IMG/VR virus record: IMGVR_UViG_3300027977_000008
Span: 62,001-126,000 of that record
From: a virus
DNA: 64,000 nt
Reading direction: 5' to 3' (one strand)
The notes under the pieces were generated by a model. That model was not told the DNA's origin. It saw nothing but the letters and a program-made list of their open reading frames with translations, and did not search any database. Both the position numbers and the translations under genes were made by a program. Positions 48,624 through 56,505 of this stretch are shown here, piece after piece. Positions within the stretch are counted from its first letter, which is position 1, and each line of letters starts with the position of its first letter.

Positions 48624-49247
48624 ATGTCTTATTTAAATCATAACTTACCTGATTGGAGTTGTTATATTCGTAATGAGTTTCTATACAATCACAAAAAAGG
48701 ACACGGAGAAATTACAAAATGTGATGTTCATTCTGTCGCAAGTATGGAGAAACGAGTTCCATTGTTTGAATGTTTTCTGGAGAATGGTGTAAACTGGACC
48801 CGAAGACCATTACATTCACTCTGCTGGAAACCTGATGCAGAAATAGAACCTCTCAATCAAATTATGTATTGGGATTGCTTCTCTTCTTATGTGGATGTGC
48901 AACGAAGAAATCGTCTTGCTGGATTGAAAGCAGAACTTATTCGTCCTGATAATACTAAAGTTCATGGTGAGTATATGTTTACTCTTGACTGGGGATTTGA
49001 GAATAAGGGAATGACGGATTTTAATTACTCAGAAACTCCAGAACATAAATGTGCTCATTTGTTCAAGGTGGAAACTGGTAACTACTATGCATACCCAAAT
49101 AATAGAATTATATGGTATGATAGTGCCTGGACATTCAATCGCATCAAGTCAAATCCAGGATATGAGATTGATACGAATTTGTATTCTGTAGAAAATACAA
49201 GAACCTTTGAGACTTCTGATCATTACATTTATCAAATTGAGGAATGA
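48624..49247 (+). CDS. Conserved cyanophage protein, late
   Basis: 207 residues, rich in Trp, Tyr and His. NLPDWSCYIRNEFLYNHKKG and SMEKRVPLFECFLENGVNWT, then RRPLHSLCW are distinctive; FTLDWGFENKGMTDFNYSET follows. Found in many cyanophages without assigned function. Late promoter upstream, no transmembrane segment. Confidence 0.6.
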   Translation: MSYLNHNLPDWSCYIRNEFLYNHKKGHGEITKCDVHSVASMEKRVPLFECFLENGVNWTRRPLHSLCWKPDAEIEPLNQIMYWDCFSSYVDVQRRNRLAGLKAELIRPDNTKVHGEYMFTLDWGFENKGMTDFNYSETPEHKCAHLFKVETGNYYAYPNNRIIWYDSAWTFNRIKSNPGYEIDTNLYSVENTRTFETSDHYIYQIEE

Positions 49248-49256
49248 ATTTAGGTT

Positions 49257-49382
49257 ATGATTTCGTCTACAACTCCATACAAACTCACAGAAATTATTCG
49301 GGATACTTGGCCCAATCTTTATAGACCACCAGCAGATTTCAAACCACCATCACTTTATAAATCAATAGATATAAATAACTAA
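49257..49382 (+). CDS. Small protein, 41 aa
   Basis: 41 residues (MISSTTPYKLTEIIRDTWPN, then a Pro-rich end RPPADFKPPSLYKS). No strong ribosome site. Its 3' end contains the TATAAATA promoter of the next gene. Plausible but weakly supported. Confidence 0.35.
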   Translation: MISSTTPYKLTEIIRDTWPNLYRPPADFKPPSLYKSIDINN

Positions 49383-49460
49383 AAAGTAGTTATAAGATGA
49401 GCCCACAAGAACTTCGTGCCCTTCAAGAAGCATATTTAAGTGTTTATGAACTTGATGAAG
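49370..49460 (+). repeat. 91-bp duplicated promoter-leader, copy 1
   Basis: Identical to 50262-50352 except one base (T at 49387, C at 50279). It includes TATAAATA (49370-49377), the untranslated leader and the first 21 codons of the gene. Confidence 0.95.
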
Positions 49461-50185
49461 CAACTGCCATGGCAAAGAGGGGCAAGGATGAGACTGAAAT
49501 TCGTAACCAAATTGCATCAAAAACTCGTGGTGGGGAATTTGCAGACAAAGCAGGTAAGTTAGCAGATCGTGAAACTTATGGTAATAAGGAAATGAAAGCA
49601 GGTAGAGAGAAACTTGCAAGAAAGCAAAGAGGTGATTTCCGTGATACAAATTCTTCAAGTCCTGGTCTTCGTGGATATGGTCATCAATCAAGTGACCCTG
49701 CTGTAAAAGCAAAACAAGACGCAAGAGGTAATCAGAGAGCTCGTGCTGCATTAACTCCTAATGAGAGAAAGCAATTAAATATGGAGTTTGATCTCTATGA
49801 TGTAATCCTTGCACACTTACTTGCTGAAGGTTATGCTGATACTAATGAAAATGCACTAGTGATTATGGCAAATATGAGTGAAGGTTGGAAGGATAATATT
49901 CTTGAGGCAAGAGTAGATGATAGTCTTTCTGATGAGGAAAAGCAAGATGCAAGAAATAAAAGATCTGGTGGACAATCTGATTTTACTAGAAGAAATTTAA
50001 CTAAGGCAGGAAGAGGTAAATCTCCAAAAGGACTGAAACCTGTAGAAACAACACCAGCAATGACTTCGGTGAGAAAATTTGAAATGTCACTCAATCAACC
50101 AAGAACATCTGTCGGAAAAAGAGTTCGAGGTGAGATTGAAATGAATAAGGCAGAAAGAGGACCCTCAGGTCGTCGTGGATCTTAA
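49397..50185 (+). CDS. Late protein with LQE-A leader peptide, paralogue 1
   Basis: 262 residues, basic and polar. The N-terminus MSPQELRALQEAYLSVYELD ends a helix at LQE-A, a good gp21-type cleavage site; ILE-A occurs again in DNILEARVDD. The middle block EFDLYDVILAHLLAEGYADT, then NENALVIMANMSEGWKDN is shared with the next gene. The rest is low-complexity Lys/Arg/Gly. A head-internal or scaffold-associated protein is likely. Confidence 0.55.
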   Translation: MSPQELRALQEAYLSVYELDEATAMAKRGKDETEIRNQIASKTRGGEFADKAGKLADRETYGNKEMKAGREKLARKQRGDFRDTNSSSPGLRGYGHQSSDPAVKAKQDARGNQRARAALTPNERKQLNMEFDLYDVILAHLLAEGYADTNENALVIMANMSEGWKDNILEARVDDSLSDEEKQDARNKRSGGQSDFTRRNLTKAGRGKSPKGLKPVETTPAMTSVRKFEMSLNQPRTSVGKRVRGEIEMNKAERGPSGRRGS

Positions 50186-50197
50186 ACACTAAAAATA

Positions 50198-50266
50198 GTG
50201 TTTAACTTTGGAAAGAAGAAACTAGATATAAAACAATATGCCATAATTGTTGTGGTTTTTTTATAA
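50198..50266 (+). pseudogene. Fragment of a 23866-type membrane gene
   Basis: 22 codons (GTG start): MFNFGKKKLDIKQYAIIVVV, then FL and stop. It matches the start of the gene at 23866 (VNFNFGKKKPDIKQYAIIGV) in DNA and protein. It breaks off exactly where the duplicated TATAAATA block begins. A hairpin AAACACT/AGTGTTT (50184-50203) covers its GTG. Confidence 0.6.
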
Positions 50267-50352
50267 ATAACTAAAAAGCAGTTATAAGATGAGCCCACAA
50301 GAACTTCGTGCCCTTCAAGAAGCATATTTAAGTGTTTATGAACTTGATGAAG
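50262..50352 (+). repeat. 91-bp duplicated promoter-leader, copy 2
   Basis: Second copy of 49370-49460 with TATAAATA at 50262-50269; it extends into the coding region of the second paralogue. Confidence 0.95.
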
Positions 50353-50993
50353 AAAAGGTAGAACTCAAAGATAGAAACAAAAATGAAATGCAACGCAAGG
50401 CAGGCAACCTTGGTCGTGAAGTAGTTTCTACTCCTAACACGAAGAAGAATGCAGTAAAGAGAACTGCTGCAATGGATAGAATGGGTAAATTGGTAAGTGC
50501 AATTGCTAGTGATGATGAAGATAAAAGATTTGATAGGATGCCTACTAGAGAAGAGTTTGTTGATGAAGCAAAGAAAAAACCAATGATAAAGGTTGGGGTT
50601 CCCAAGGAAAAACTTGGATATAAAGTTGCTGATATTGGACCTGGTGGTAAAGAGTATAATGTAAAAACTTATGGTGCCTATAATGAACAAGCAGACCTCT
50701 ACGACATCATTCTCTCACATCTTTTAGATGAAGGTTATGCTGATACTCAAGAAGCAGCAATCTATATTATGGCGAATATGAGTGAGGATTGGAGAGAGAG
50801 TATTCTTAGTGAAGACCCAGTTCAAGATTATAGAGATATGAAAAGAGCAGATCAAAATAGAAGTGGTATTAGAGGTCGTGAATTGAGTCACGATACAACT
50901 CTCGGACTTAAAGGCAAACCACAACCAGGAAGCGGATCTGTTACTCAAAAACTTACAGTTAGAGGAAGAGAATTTACTATTCCCCCATCCTGA
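50289..50993 (+). CDS. Late protein with LQE-A leader peptide, paralogue 2
   Basis: 234 residues with the same first 21 residues as the preceding gene and the same middle block (ADLYDIILSHLLDEGYADTQ, then IMANMSEDWRESIL). Outside these parts the two differ strongly, so the leader and the core block are shared modules. Late promoter within the repeat; terminator downstream. Confidence 0.55.
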   Translation: MSPQELRALQEAYLSVYELDEEKVELKDRNKNEMQRKAGNLGREVVSTPNTKKNAVKRTAAMDRMGKLVSAIASDDEDKRFDRMPTREEFVDEAKKKPMIKVGVPKEKLGYKVADIGPGGKEYNVKTYGAYNEQADLYDIILSHLLDEGYADTQEAAIYIMANMSEDWRESILSEDPVQDYRDMKRADQNRSGIRGRELSHDTTLGLKGKPQPGSGSVTQKLTVRGREFTIPPS

Positions 50994-51022
50994 TCCCAAA
51001 ACCACTTTCTGAACTGACACAG

Positions 51023-51057
51023 AGACCTCTTCCAAGGGGTCTTTTTTATGCTATAAT
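51023..51057 (+). terminator. Terminator with following extended -10 promoter
   Basis: AGACCTC (51023-51029) pairs with GGGGTCT (51036-51042, one G-U), then six T. TGC-TATAAT (TATAAT 51052-51057) follows, an extended -10 box lacking a good -35. Confidence 0.65.
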
Positions 51058-51069
51058 AAAGAAGTAAAT

Positions 51070-51276
51070 TTGAAAAGATCTCAAGTGTTAAAAAGCACTC
51101 AGTTCACTTACATTTTTCTTGGTGTCATTGCTATTCTTGGATGGAATATTTGGGCAATGCAAAAAGATGCTAAACTTATCAGAGCATATGATGATCAAAG
51201 AGCAAAAATAGAGTTCTGTAGTTCGCAGGCAGGATGGCATCCCGATTGTAATGATGATAAAATATACAAAAGATAA
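51070..51276 (+). CDS. Small membrane-anchored protein
   Basis: 68 residues from TTG 51070. One N-terminal transmembrane helix (TYIFLGVIAILGWNIWAM) and a short domain with two Cys (EFCSSQAGWHPDCND) that could form a disulphide outside the cytoplasm. Driven by the promoter at 51052. Unknown role. Confidence 0.45.
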   Translation: MKRSQVLKSTQFTYIFLGVIAILGWNIWAMQKDAKLIRAYDDQRAKIEFCSSQAGWHPDCNDDKIYKR

Positions 51277-51322
51277 AAACTTTGATGTATTATTATAAAA
51301 AAGAAGGAAGTAATTATTTTTT

Positions 51323-51457
51323 ATGAAATATGTTTCTGTAATGCTGTTATTAGAAAATAAAAAAATTGAATGGATAGATATTCCTTGGGGTAAAAAATAC
51401 TTAGATGTGATTAGAAAATTTGGCACAATTATTATGACAGTTGTAAAATATCAATGA
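51323..51457 (+). CDS. Small protein coupled to glutaredoxin, 44 aa
   Basis: 44 residues (MKYVSVMLLLENKKIEWIDI, then PWGKKYLDVIRKFG). The stop overlaps the glutaredoxin ATG (ATGA), which supports it. No family seen. Confidence 0.5.
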   Translation: MKYVSVMLLLENKKIEWIDIPWGKKYLDVIRKFGTIIMTVVKYQ

Positions 51458-51702
51458 AAGCAATAGTTTATAGCAAACTAGAATGTCCATATTGTGAAAA
51501 AGTAAAAACCATACTATTTCATTGTAATATTGAGTACATAGAATATGTGTATGGAAAAGATTTTATCAGAGATCAATTTTATGCAAAATTTGGAAATGGA
51601 TCTACTTTTCCCCAAGTAATATTGGATGATAAACATGTTGGAGGATGCACAGACACAGTAAAATACTTGAAAGAACAGAACCTCTTTCGAATTATACAAT
51701 AA
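51454..51702 (+). CDS. Glutaredoxin
   Basis: 82 residues with the CPYC active site at 11-14, the cis-Pro block TFPQVILDDKHVGG and the GCTDT glutathione-binding end. It reduces ribonucleotide reductase and other disulphides, as T4 NrdC does; nrdA/nrdB lie at 17-20.7 kb. Confidence 0.92.
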   Translation: MKAIVYSKLECPYCEKVKTILFHCNIEYIEYVYGKDFIRDQFYAKFGNGSTFPQVILDDKHVGGCTDTVKYLKEQNLFRIIQ

Positions 51703-51779
51703 ATAAAGATGTATAACTTCTACTTAGGAGTAAGAAACCAAAAATAAAAATCATAAGATTTGGAAAGTGGTTTCTTCCT
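51698..51779 (+). promoter_or_regulatory. Late-promoter-like motif and large hairpin
   Basis: AATAAATA (51698-51705) overlaps the glutaredoxin stop. AAGAAACC (51732-51739) pairs with GGTTTCTT (51769-51776) across a 29-base loop, followed by CCTTTT. The 140-base gap before the next gene holds nothing else clear. Confidence 0.4.
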
Positions 51780-51843
51780 TTTACAAATAAGGAATTTACC
51801 ATTTGCTTAGAGATAAGAGAACGGTAATCCCAGGAGAACAAAA

Positions 51844-52062
51844 ATGTTAGCAGCTATTATTGGTTTAGCAACTTTATGTTGCTTGTTGACATTAGGTTTT
51901 GGGGTTGTTATTGGATATTTGGTTAGACTATATTTACAAGATGTGACACCACAGTATTCACATCCTGAAATGTTTGACCCTAATGGCAACCCACTTCCAG
52001 ACGAAATTATTGCTTTCAGGTTTGAAGGTAACACAGAACACTTAGACGAATTTAATGACTAA
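51844..52062 (+). CDS. Small membrane protein, cyanophage-conserved
   Basis: 72 residues: a strong N-terminal transmembrane helix (IIGLATLCCLLTLGFGVVIG), then YLVRLYLQDVTPQYSHPEMF and an acidic tail. Found in other cyanophages; function unknown. AGGAG ribosome site at 51832. Confidence 0.6.
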   Translation: MLAAIIGLATLCCLLTLGFGVVIGYLVRLYLQDVTPQYSHPEMFDPNGNPLPDEIIAFRFEGNTEHLDEFND

Positions 52063-52064
52063 TT

Positions 52065-52514
52065 ATGACAAAACTACCAAATAACCCTTTAGTTTCTGAA
52101 GTTTTTAAAGCTGCACACGGCGGTAAAACTATAGAACGAAAGATTGAAATCTTACAAGAACACAGAAGTAATCATATCAAATCACTTTTGATTTGGAACT
52201 TTGATAAAGGAATTGAAACTATTCTTCCACCTGGTGAAGTTCCTTATAGAAAGAATGAAGCACCTGCAGGAACACCAGGACATACAAGACTTGCCCATGA
52301 ATGGAAGGTGCTTTATAACTTTATCAAAGGTGGCAATGACAAGATCTCACATATGAAACGTGAGCAAATGTTTATTCAACTTCTTGAATCACTTCATGCT
52401 GATGAAGCAGAGATTGTTACTCTAGTAAAAGATAAGGAATTGCAGTCTAAGTATCGCATCACCAGGAGTGTTGTTGAGCAAGCATATCCAGAAATTGTTT
52501 GGCTAGATAAGTGA
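52065..52514 (+). CDS. Conserved phage protein (DUF6433-like)
   Basis: 149 residues, helical. VFKAAHGGKTIERKIEILQE, SLLIWNFDKGIETILPPGEV and TRLAHEWKVLYNFIKGG are typical of a T4-like cyanophage family (DUF6433). No catalytic motif evident. Its stop overlaps the following GTG start. Confidence 0.6.
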   Translation: MTKLPNNPLVSEVFKAAHGGKTIERKIEILQEHRSNHIKSLLIWNFDKGIETILPPGEVPYRKNEAPAGTPGHTRLAHEWKVLYNFIKGGNDKISHMKREQMFIQLLESLHADEAEIVTLVKDKELQSKYRITRSVVEQAYPEIVWLDK

Positions 52515-53626
52515 TTGGAATTTTCATTGATATAACAGATCATTGCAATTCTAAATGTCCTCTTTGCACTAGACACAAAGTTTCTAAATTTACAAATGTT
52601 GTAGATTTAGTTCCTACAACATTTGTAAATAGATCATCAGTGTCTATTGAAACTTGGAAAACTTGGTTTTCCCCAAAAGTTCTTGAGAATATTTCTTTTA
52701 TAAACTTTCAAGGATCATTTGGGGAACCAAGTTTATGTGAAGATTTACTAAAAATAATTAAGTATTCAAGATTTATCAATAAAAATATTAATATTTTGAT
52801 GAGTACTAATGGAGGAACAAGGGATAAAAATTTTTGGAAGTCTCTTGGTAGACTTTTATTTTTTTCAACTCCCAACTCTAGAGTAATTTTTTCTATTGAT
52901 GGGTTAGACGATACACTAGCAGAATATAGAGTTGGGGTTGATTACAATAAAGTTATAGATAATGCCACTGCTTTCATTTCTGGTGGTGGTAATGCAGAAT
53001 GGAGGATGCTTGTCTTTAAGCATAATGAACATCAGATTGAAATCTGTAAACAAATATCCAAACAACTTGGATTTAAAAAGTTTTCCCACCAAACGGTGAA
53101 TGGGTTTTGGGATACTTCTGGCATGGGAAGTGGATCTTATAGTTACGTGTATAATGGTAAATTAAAAACTTTACAAGAAGCTTCTGACCCTAAGTATACA
53201 ACTAATCGAGGAAAGACAGAGAAAAATTCAGATATTCATTGTGACTTCAATCACAAAATAAATTCTATAGGAAATCTCAGAATAGATAGCATGGGGATAG
53301 TTCATGCTTGCTGCTATCATCAATCTAGACTAAGGTATTTTTATCCCGATTATTATATCAATAAAAATCCAGACGCAAAACCAGTTTATGATGAAAGTAT
53401 TGATAATCCTAATATGGGATCTGGTGTAAAATATTTGCATAAAATTTTTTACGATAGTATTATACCTTTGATAGAAGAGCAGGGTGGATTAAAAAGTATT
53501 AATTTAAATTACTTTTCTTTAGATGAAATTATTAACACTCCATTTTTTCAGCATAGTTTAATTTCATCGTGGAAAAATCCTGTACATATGTGCAGAGAAA
53601 ATTGTGGTATTTCTAGAATAAAATAA
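52511..53626 (+). CDS. Radical SAM protein, first of three
   Basis: 371 residues from GTG 52511. CNSKCPLC (C-x3-C-x2-C near residue 12) binds the 4Fe-4S cluster; FQGSFGEPSL is the GE-type AdoMet motif. Later Cys (HACCYHQSR, MCRENCGIS) could bind an auxiliary cluster as in SPASM proteins. It differs clearly from the two other radical SAM genes. The substrate is unknown; the 300 bases downstream hold a structured leader region. Confidence 0.75.
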   Translation: MIGIFIDITDHCNSKCPLCTRHKVSKFTNVVDLVPTTFVNRSSVSIETWKTWFSPKVLENISFINFQGSFGEPSLCEDLLKIIKYSRFINKNINILMSTNGGTRDKNFWKSLGRLLFFSTPNSRVIFSIDGLDDTLAEYRVGVDYNKVIDNATAFISGGGNAEWRMLVFKHNEHQIEICKQISKQLGFKKFSHQTVNGFWDTSGMGSGSYSYVYNGKLKTLQEASDPKYTTNRGKTEKNSDIHCDFNHKINSIGNLRIDSMGIVHACCYHQSRLRYFYPDYYINKNPDAKPVYDESIDNPNMGSGVKYLHKIFYDSIIPLIEEQGGLKSINLNYFSLDEIINTPFFQHSLISSWKNPVHMCRENCGISRIK

Positions 53627-53648
53627 GTAACAAACTATACAAAATTAC

Positions 53649-53677
53649 TTGCATAGATAGTGTATAGACGCTATAAT
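53649..53677 (+). promoter_or_regulatory. Promoter of the small-gene leader region
   Basis: TTGCAT (53649-53654), 17 bases, TATAAT (53672-53677). The -35 is weak, the -10 perfect. Confidence 0.5.
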
Positions 53678-53689
53678 GTGTCTACGTTC

Positions 53690-53734
53690 ATTCGCAAATA
53701 GCGAACGCAAGTAAGTCGCGGAACGGAGCGTTCA
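53690..53734 (+). ncRNA. Hairpin-rich leader RNA
   Basis: TTCGC (53690-53694) pairs with GCGAA (53700-53704); alternatively AACGC (53703-53707) pairs with GCGTT (53728-53732), competing for overlapping bases. GGAG within the second loop is the ribosome site for ATG 53738. A further hairpin AACTC-GTAA-GAGTT lies at 53838-53851. Confidence 0.4.
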
Positions 53735-53737
53735 TCT

Positions 53738-53827
53738 ATGGAAGCAGTTCTTATTACTTGTTTGCAACTTGGACAATTAGTTGGCAGGGTTAATCAATCT
53801 TATGCTCCTGCCATAGTGAAGAGGTAA
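53738..53827 (+). CDS. Micro-ORF, 29 aa
   Basis: 29 residues, MEAVLITCLQLGQLVGRVNQ, then SYAPAIVKR. GGAG lies 10 bases upstream, in the structured leader. Hydrophobic, possibly membrane-associated or a leader peptide. Conservation in relatives would decide. Confidence 0.45.
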   Translation: MEAVLITCLQLGQLVGRVNQSYAPAIVKR

Positions 53828-53926
53828 ATTATAGAGGAACTCGTAAGAGTTTCGCCAAAGAAGTGCAGCATAAATGCAAACGGATGAAGGAACGGACCTA
53901 AAAATCCATTCATTCAGGAGAAACAA

Positions 53927-54058
53927 ATGACTACTGCAACGTATAGAGGAGTAAAGTATGACGTTGAAGAGCGTAAATTAAATGTTCTTCAACTTCTTAA
54001 AGATCAAATTGAAAAAGCAGAGCGCCTTAAGCAAGCACAAATGCAACTAAAAGGATGA
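53927..54058 (+). CDS. Small DUF4278-like protein, 43 aa
   Basis: 43 residues: MTTATYRGVKYDVEERKLNV, then a charged helix. YRGVKYD is the mark of DUF4278, a short cyanobacterial and cyanophage domain. A strong AGGAGA ribosome site precedes it. Unknown function. Confidence 0.65.
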   Translation: MTTATYRGVKYDVEERKLNVLQLLKDQIEKAERLKQAQMQLKG

Positions 54059-54064
54059 TTGATT

Positions 54065-54108
54065 GGGAGAATTGACTTTCCCCTTTTTTATTGGTATAAT
54101 TATTATAC
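54065..54108 (+). promoter_or_regulatory. Stem-loop with embedded sigma-70 promoter
   Basis: GGGAGAA (54065-54071) pairs with TTTCCC (with a bulged G) and T run; TTGACT (54072-54077) sits in the loop, 17 bases before TATAAT (54095-54100). GTATAAT-T-ATTATAC (54094-54108) is a perfect palindrome over the -10. It ends one transcript and starts the thyX operon. Confidence 0.75.
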
Positions 54109-54123
54109 GGGAGGTACTATCTA

Positions 54124-54306
54124 ATGCGGTACAAGGAAACAATCCGCCTAGTCAAAAAAGCACTAGAGCAACCTTGGAAATATTCTGATGCTGAACTCTT
54201 GTACATGAGAAAGGCTTTAGATGATGCTACCTTAGGATTAGCAACAAAGAAATTTAACAAGAAAAAGAAAAAAGGATTTGGTTATCATGACAGTGCGATT
54301 GATTAG
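54124..54306 (+). CDS. Small protein before thyX
   Basis: 60 residues, helical and basic (ETIRLVKKALEQPWKYSDAE, then LLYMRKAL), with a Lys-rich run near the end. GGGAGGT lies at 54109-54115. Overlaps thyX. Seen in related phages; role unknown. Confidence 0.55.
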   Translation: MRYKETIRLVKKALEQPWKYSDAELLYMRKALDDATLGLATKKFNKKKKKGFGYHDSAID

Positions 54307-54919
54307 TGCGACATCAGATGCAGAAAAAACAATGGCATATATTGCTAGAGTTTCTAATCCTGCAAATCAAGATAATGAAAACTATACAGGTTTGTTACGT
54401 TATTGTATCAAGCACAATCATTGGTCTGTGTTTGAGCACGCTTTTATGACTTTGGAAATTGAAACGAACCGTGGTATAGCGGCTCAAGTGCTCCGACATA
54501 GAAGTTTTACATTCCAAGAATTCTCACAACGTTATGCTGATACAAATCTTTTAGCAGAAGAAATACCATTACCAGAACTTCGTAGACAAGATACTAAAAA
54601 TCGTCAGAATTCTATTGATGATATTGATGAGGAGAAAGTATTCGTAATGAATAAGATGATTAGAGACCTGTTTAAGGACGCTCAAGACACGTACAACTTT
54701 CTTTTGGAACAAGGAGTAGCAAAAGAATGCGCTCGTTTTGTGCTTCCTTTGGCAGTAAAAACAAAAATTTATATGACTGGATCTGTCAGGTCATGGATTC
54801 ATTATATTAATCTTCGTTCTGCAAATGGAACTCAGAAGGAGCATATGGATATTGCAAATGAGTGTAAAAAAGTATTTGTGGAACAGTTTCCTGCGGTATC
54901 CGAATCACTTGAGTGGTGA
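54287..54919 (+). CDS. thyX: Flavin-dependent thymidylate synthase ThyX
   Basis: 210 residues. RHRSFTFQEFSQRY is the ThyX signature (R-H-R-x7-S) for FAD and dUMP; HNHWSVFEHAFMTLEIET and GSVRSWIHYINLR complete the family. It makes dTMP using folate and FAD. ATG 54287 is preferred over the upstream in-frame TTG 54278. Its stop overlaps the carbamoyltransferase start. Confidence 0.95.
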   Translation: MTVRLISATSDAEKTMAYIARVSNPANQDNENYTGLLRYCIKHNHWSVFEHAFMTLEIETNRGIAAQVLRHRSFTFQEFSQRYADTNLLAEEIPLPELRRQDTKNRQNSIDDIDEEKVFVMNKMIRDLFKDAQDTYNFLLEQGVAKECARFVLPLAVKTKIYMTGSVRSWIHYINLRSANGTQKEHMDIANECKKVFVEQFPAVSESLEW

Positions 54920-56505
54920 TGAAAGTATTAGGAATAAACTTAGCAAAGAATGGATCTATTGCAATAGTCAATGATGGTAATCTAGAATTTTATCTTGAAG
55001 AGGAAAGAGTTACTAGGAAAAAACGTGACGTTGGTGCATATGCACTATGTGAAAAGTTTGTTGATAGCACTGTTGATGTTGCAGTTTATTCTGATTGTTT
55101 TACGCGATATTCATTTAAAAACAATCTAGAAAGAGTTACTGCTAGAAAAAAACTAGAACAACTTTTACATTCTAGGGGTGTAAAAGAAGTCTTAGATTTT
55201 TCTGATCATCATCATGAGTGTCATGCAGCATCTGCTTTTTATGGATCTGGATTTGATGATGCCGTTTGTGTTGTGATGGATGGGAAAGGATCTGTAATCC
55301 GAAAAAATGGGACTTTATTTTGTGAAACAGAAAGCATTTATAACTATGTAAATGGAAAATTTGTTTCACTATTCAAACACTATTCTTGTTTTTATAATCG
55401 TGCATTATGTGAAAAAATTGACAAACCTTTTTGGGACGGCAACAACTTATTCAGCAATCGAGTAAGTATTGGGCAAGCATTTAGATGTGTTTCTGGATAT
55501 TGTGGATTTGATGAAATTGAAGCTGGTAAAACCATGGGATTATCTTCTTATGGTTCTGGTCCAGTCAATCTTTTCAACGAAGAATACGGACATAGTTTTT
55601 GTAGTAAAGATATCTATCCTAGAGATAATACTGGATGGACAAAATATTATGGTGAAGAAACTACAAATGAAAATTTAGCATACAATCTACAGAAATCTGC
55701 TGAAAAACATGCAATCTATATGATCAAAAAGGCAGTTGAACTTTCTGGAAAAAAGAATGTTGTAGTTTCTGGTGGGTTTTTTTTGAATTGTGTTTCCAAC
55801 TATAATGTGTTAAAATCTTTAGACATAAATTTATATGCTGATCCGCTGTCATATGATGGAGGACATGCATTTGGATCTGCAATGCTAGTTTCTGATAAAA
55901 AGACAACTATGAAAACACTATACTTAGGACCAACTTATGATCTTTCTCACATTGAAGGAAAGGATACTTCGTATAGTGAAGTTGCACGACTAATTTCTGA
56001 GAAGAATATTGTTGCAATGTTTCAAGGAAGATCTGAAGCTGGTCCTAGAGCATTGGGGAACAGATCTATTCTCTATGATCCTAGAGATCCAAATGGAAAA
56101 GATCACGTCAACACAATTAAAAAACGTGAGACATTTAGACCTTTTGCGGGAACAGTTCTAAATGAATATGTTCATGAGTGGTTTGACATGGCAGGTATGG
56201 AAGAAAGTCCTTTTATGATGTATGCTGTTGATGCACATCTTGATGCTTGGGAACATATTCCTGCAATTCTTCATGTAGATAAAACCTGCAGAATTCAAAC
56301 GCTAACTAAGGAACAGAATGAACATTACTATAATTTGATTGAAGCATTTTATGAAAAGACAAGAGTTCCTATTTTATTCAATACATCTTTCAATCTTGCA
56401 GGCGAACCACTTGTAGAGACACCAGAAGATGCATTGAAAACTTTTTATAATAGTGATATCAAGTATCTTTATTTTCCCGAAGTTCAGAAACTTATAATCA
56501 AATGA
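54919..56505 (+). CDS. Carbamoyltransferase, NodU/CmcH family, full
   Basis: 528 residues from ATG 54919. N-terminal Kae1-like domain: GINLAKNGSIAIV and HHHECHAASAFYGSGFDDAV (metal-binding H-x3-H), VVSGGFFLNCV. C-terminal domain: FQGRSEAGPRALGNRSIL and FRPFAGTVL, the carbamoyl-adenylate part, and LFNTSFNLAGEP. It transfers carbamoyl from carbamoyl-phosphate, usually to a sugar hydroxyl. Linked by overlap to thyX and to a shorter homologue. Confidence 0.9.
   Translation: MKVLGINLAKNGSIAIVNDGNLEFYLEEERVTRKKRDVGAYALCEKFVDSTVDVAVYSDCFTRYSFKNNLERVTARKKLEQLLHSRGVKEVLDFSDHHHECHAASAFYGSGFDDAVCVVMDGKGSVIRKNGTLFCETESIYNYVNGKFVSLFKHYSCFYNRALCEKIDKPFWDGNNLFSNRVSIGQAFRCVSGYCGFDEIEAGKTMGLSSYGSGPVNLFNEEYGHSFCSKDIYPRDNTGWTKYYGEETTNENLAYNLQKSAEKHAIYMIKKAVELSGKKNVVVSGGFFLNCVSNYNVLKSLDINLYADPLSYDGGHAFGSAMLVSDKKTTMKTLYLGPTYDLSHIEGKDTSYSEVARLISEKNIVAMFQGRSEAGPRALGNRSILYDPRDPNGKDHVNTIKKRETFRPFAGTVLNEYVHEWFDMAGMEESPFMMYAVDAHLDAWEHIPAILHVDKTCRIQTLTKEQNEHYYNLIEAFYEKTRVPILFNTSFNLAGEPLVETPEDALKTFYNSDIKYLYFPEVQKLIIK

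Noticed and set aside
51709-51747. 12-codon frame MYNFYLGVRNQK
   Set aside because: No ribosome site and it lies partly in a hairpin arm; too short to support.
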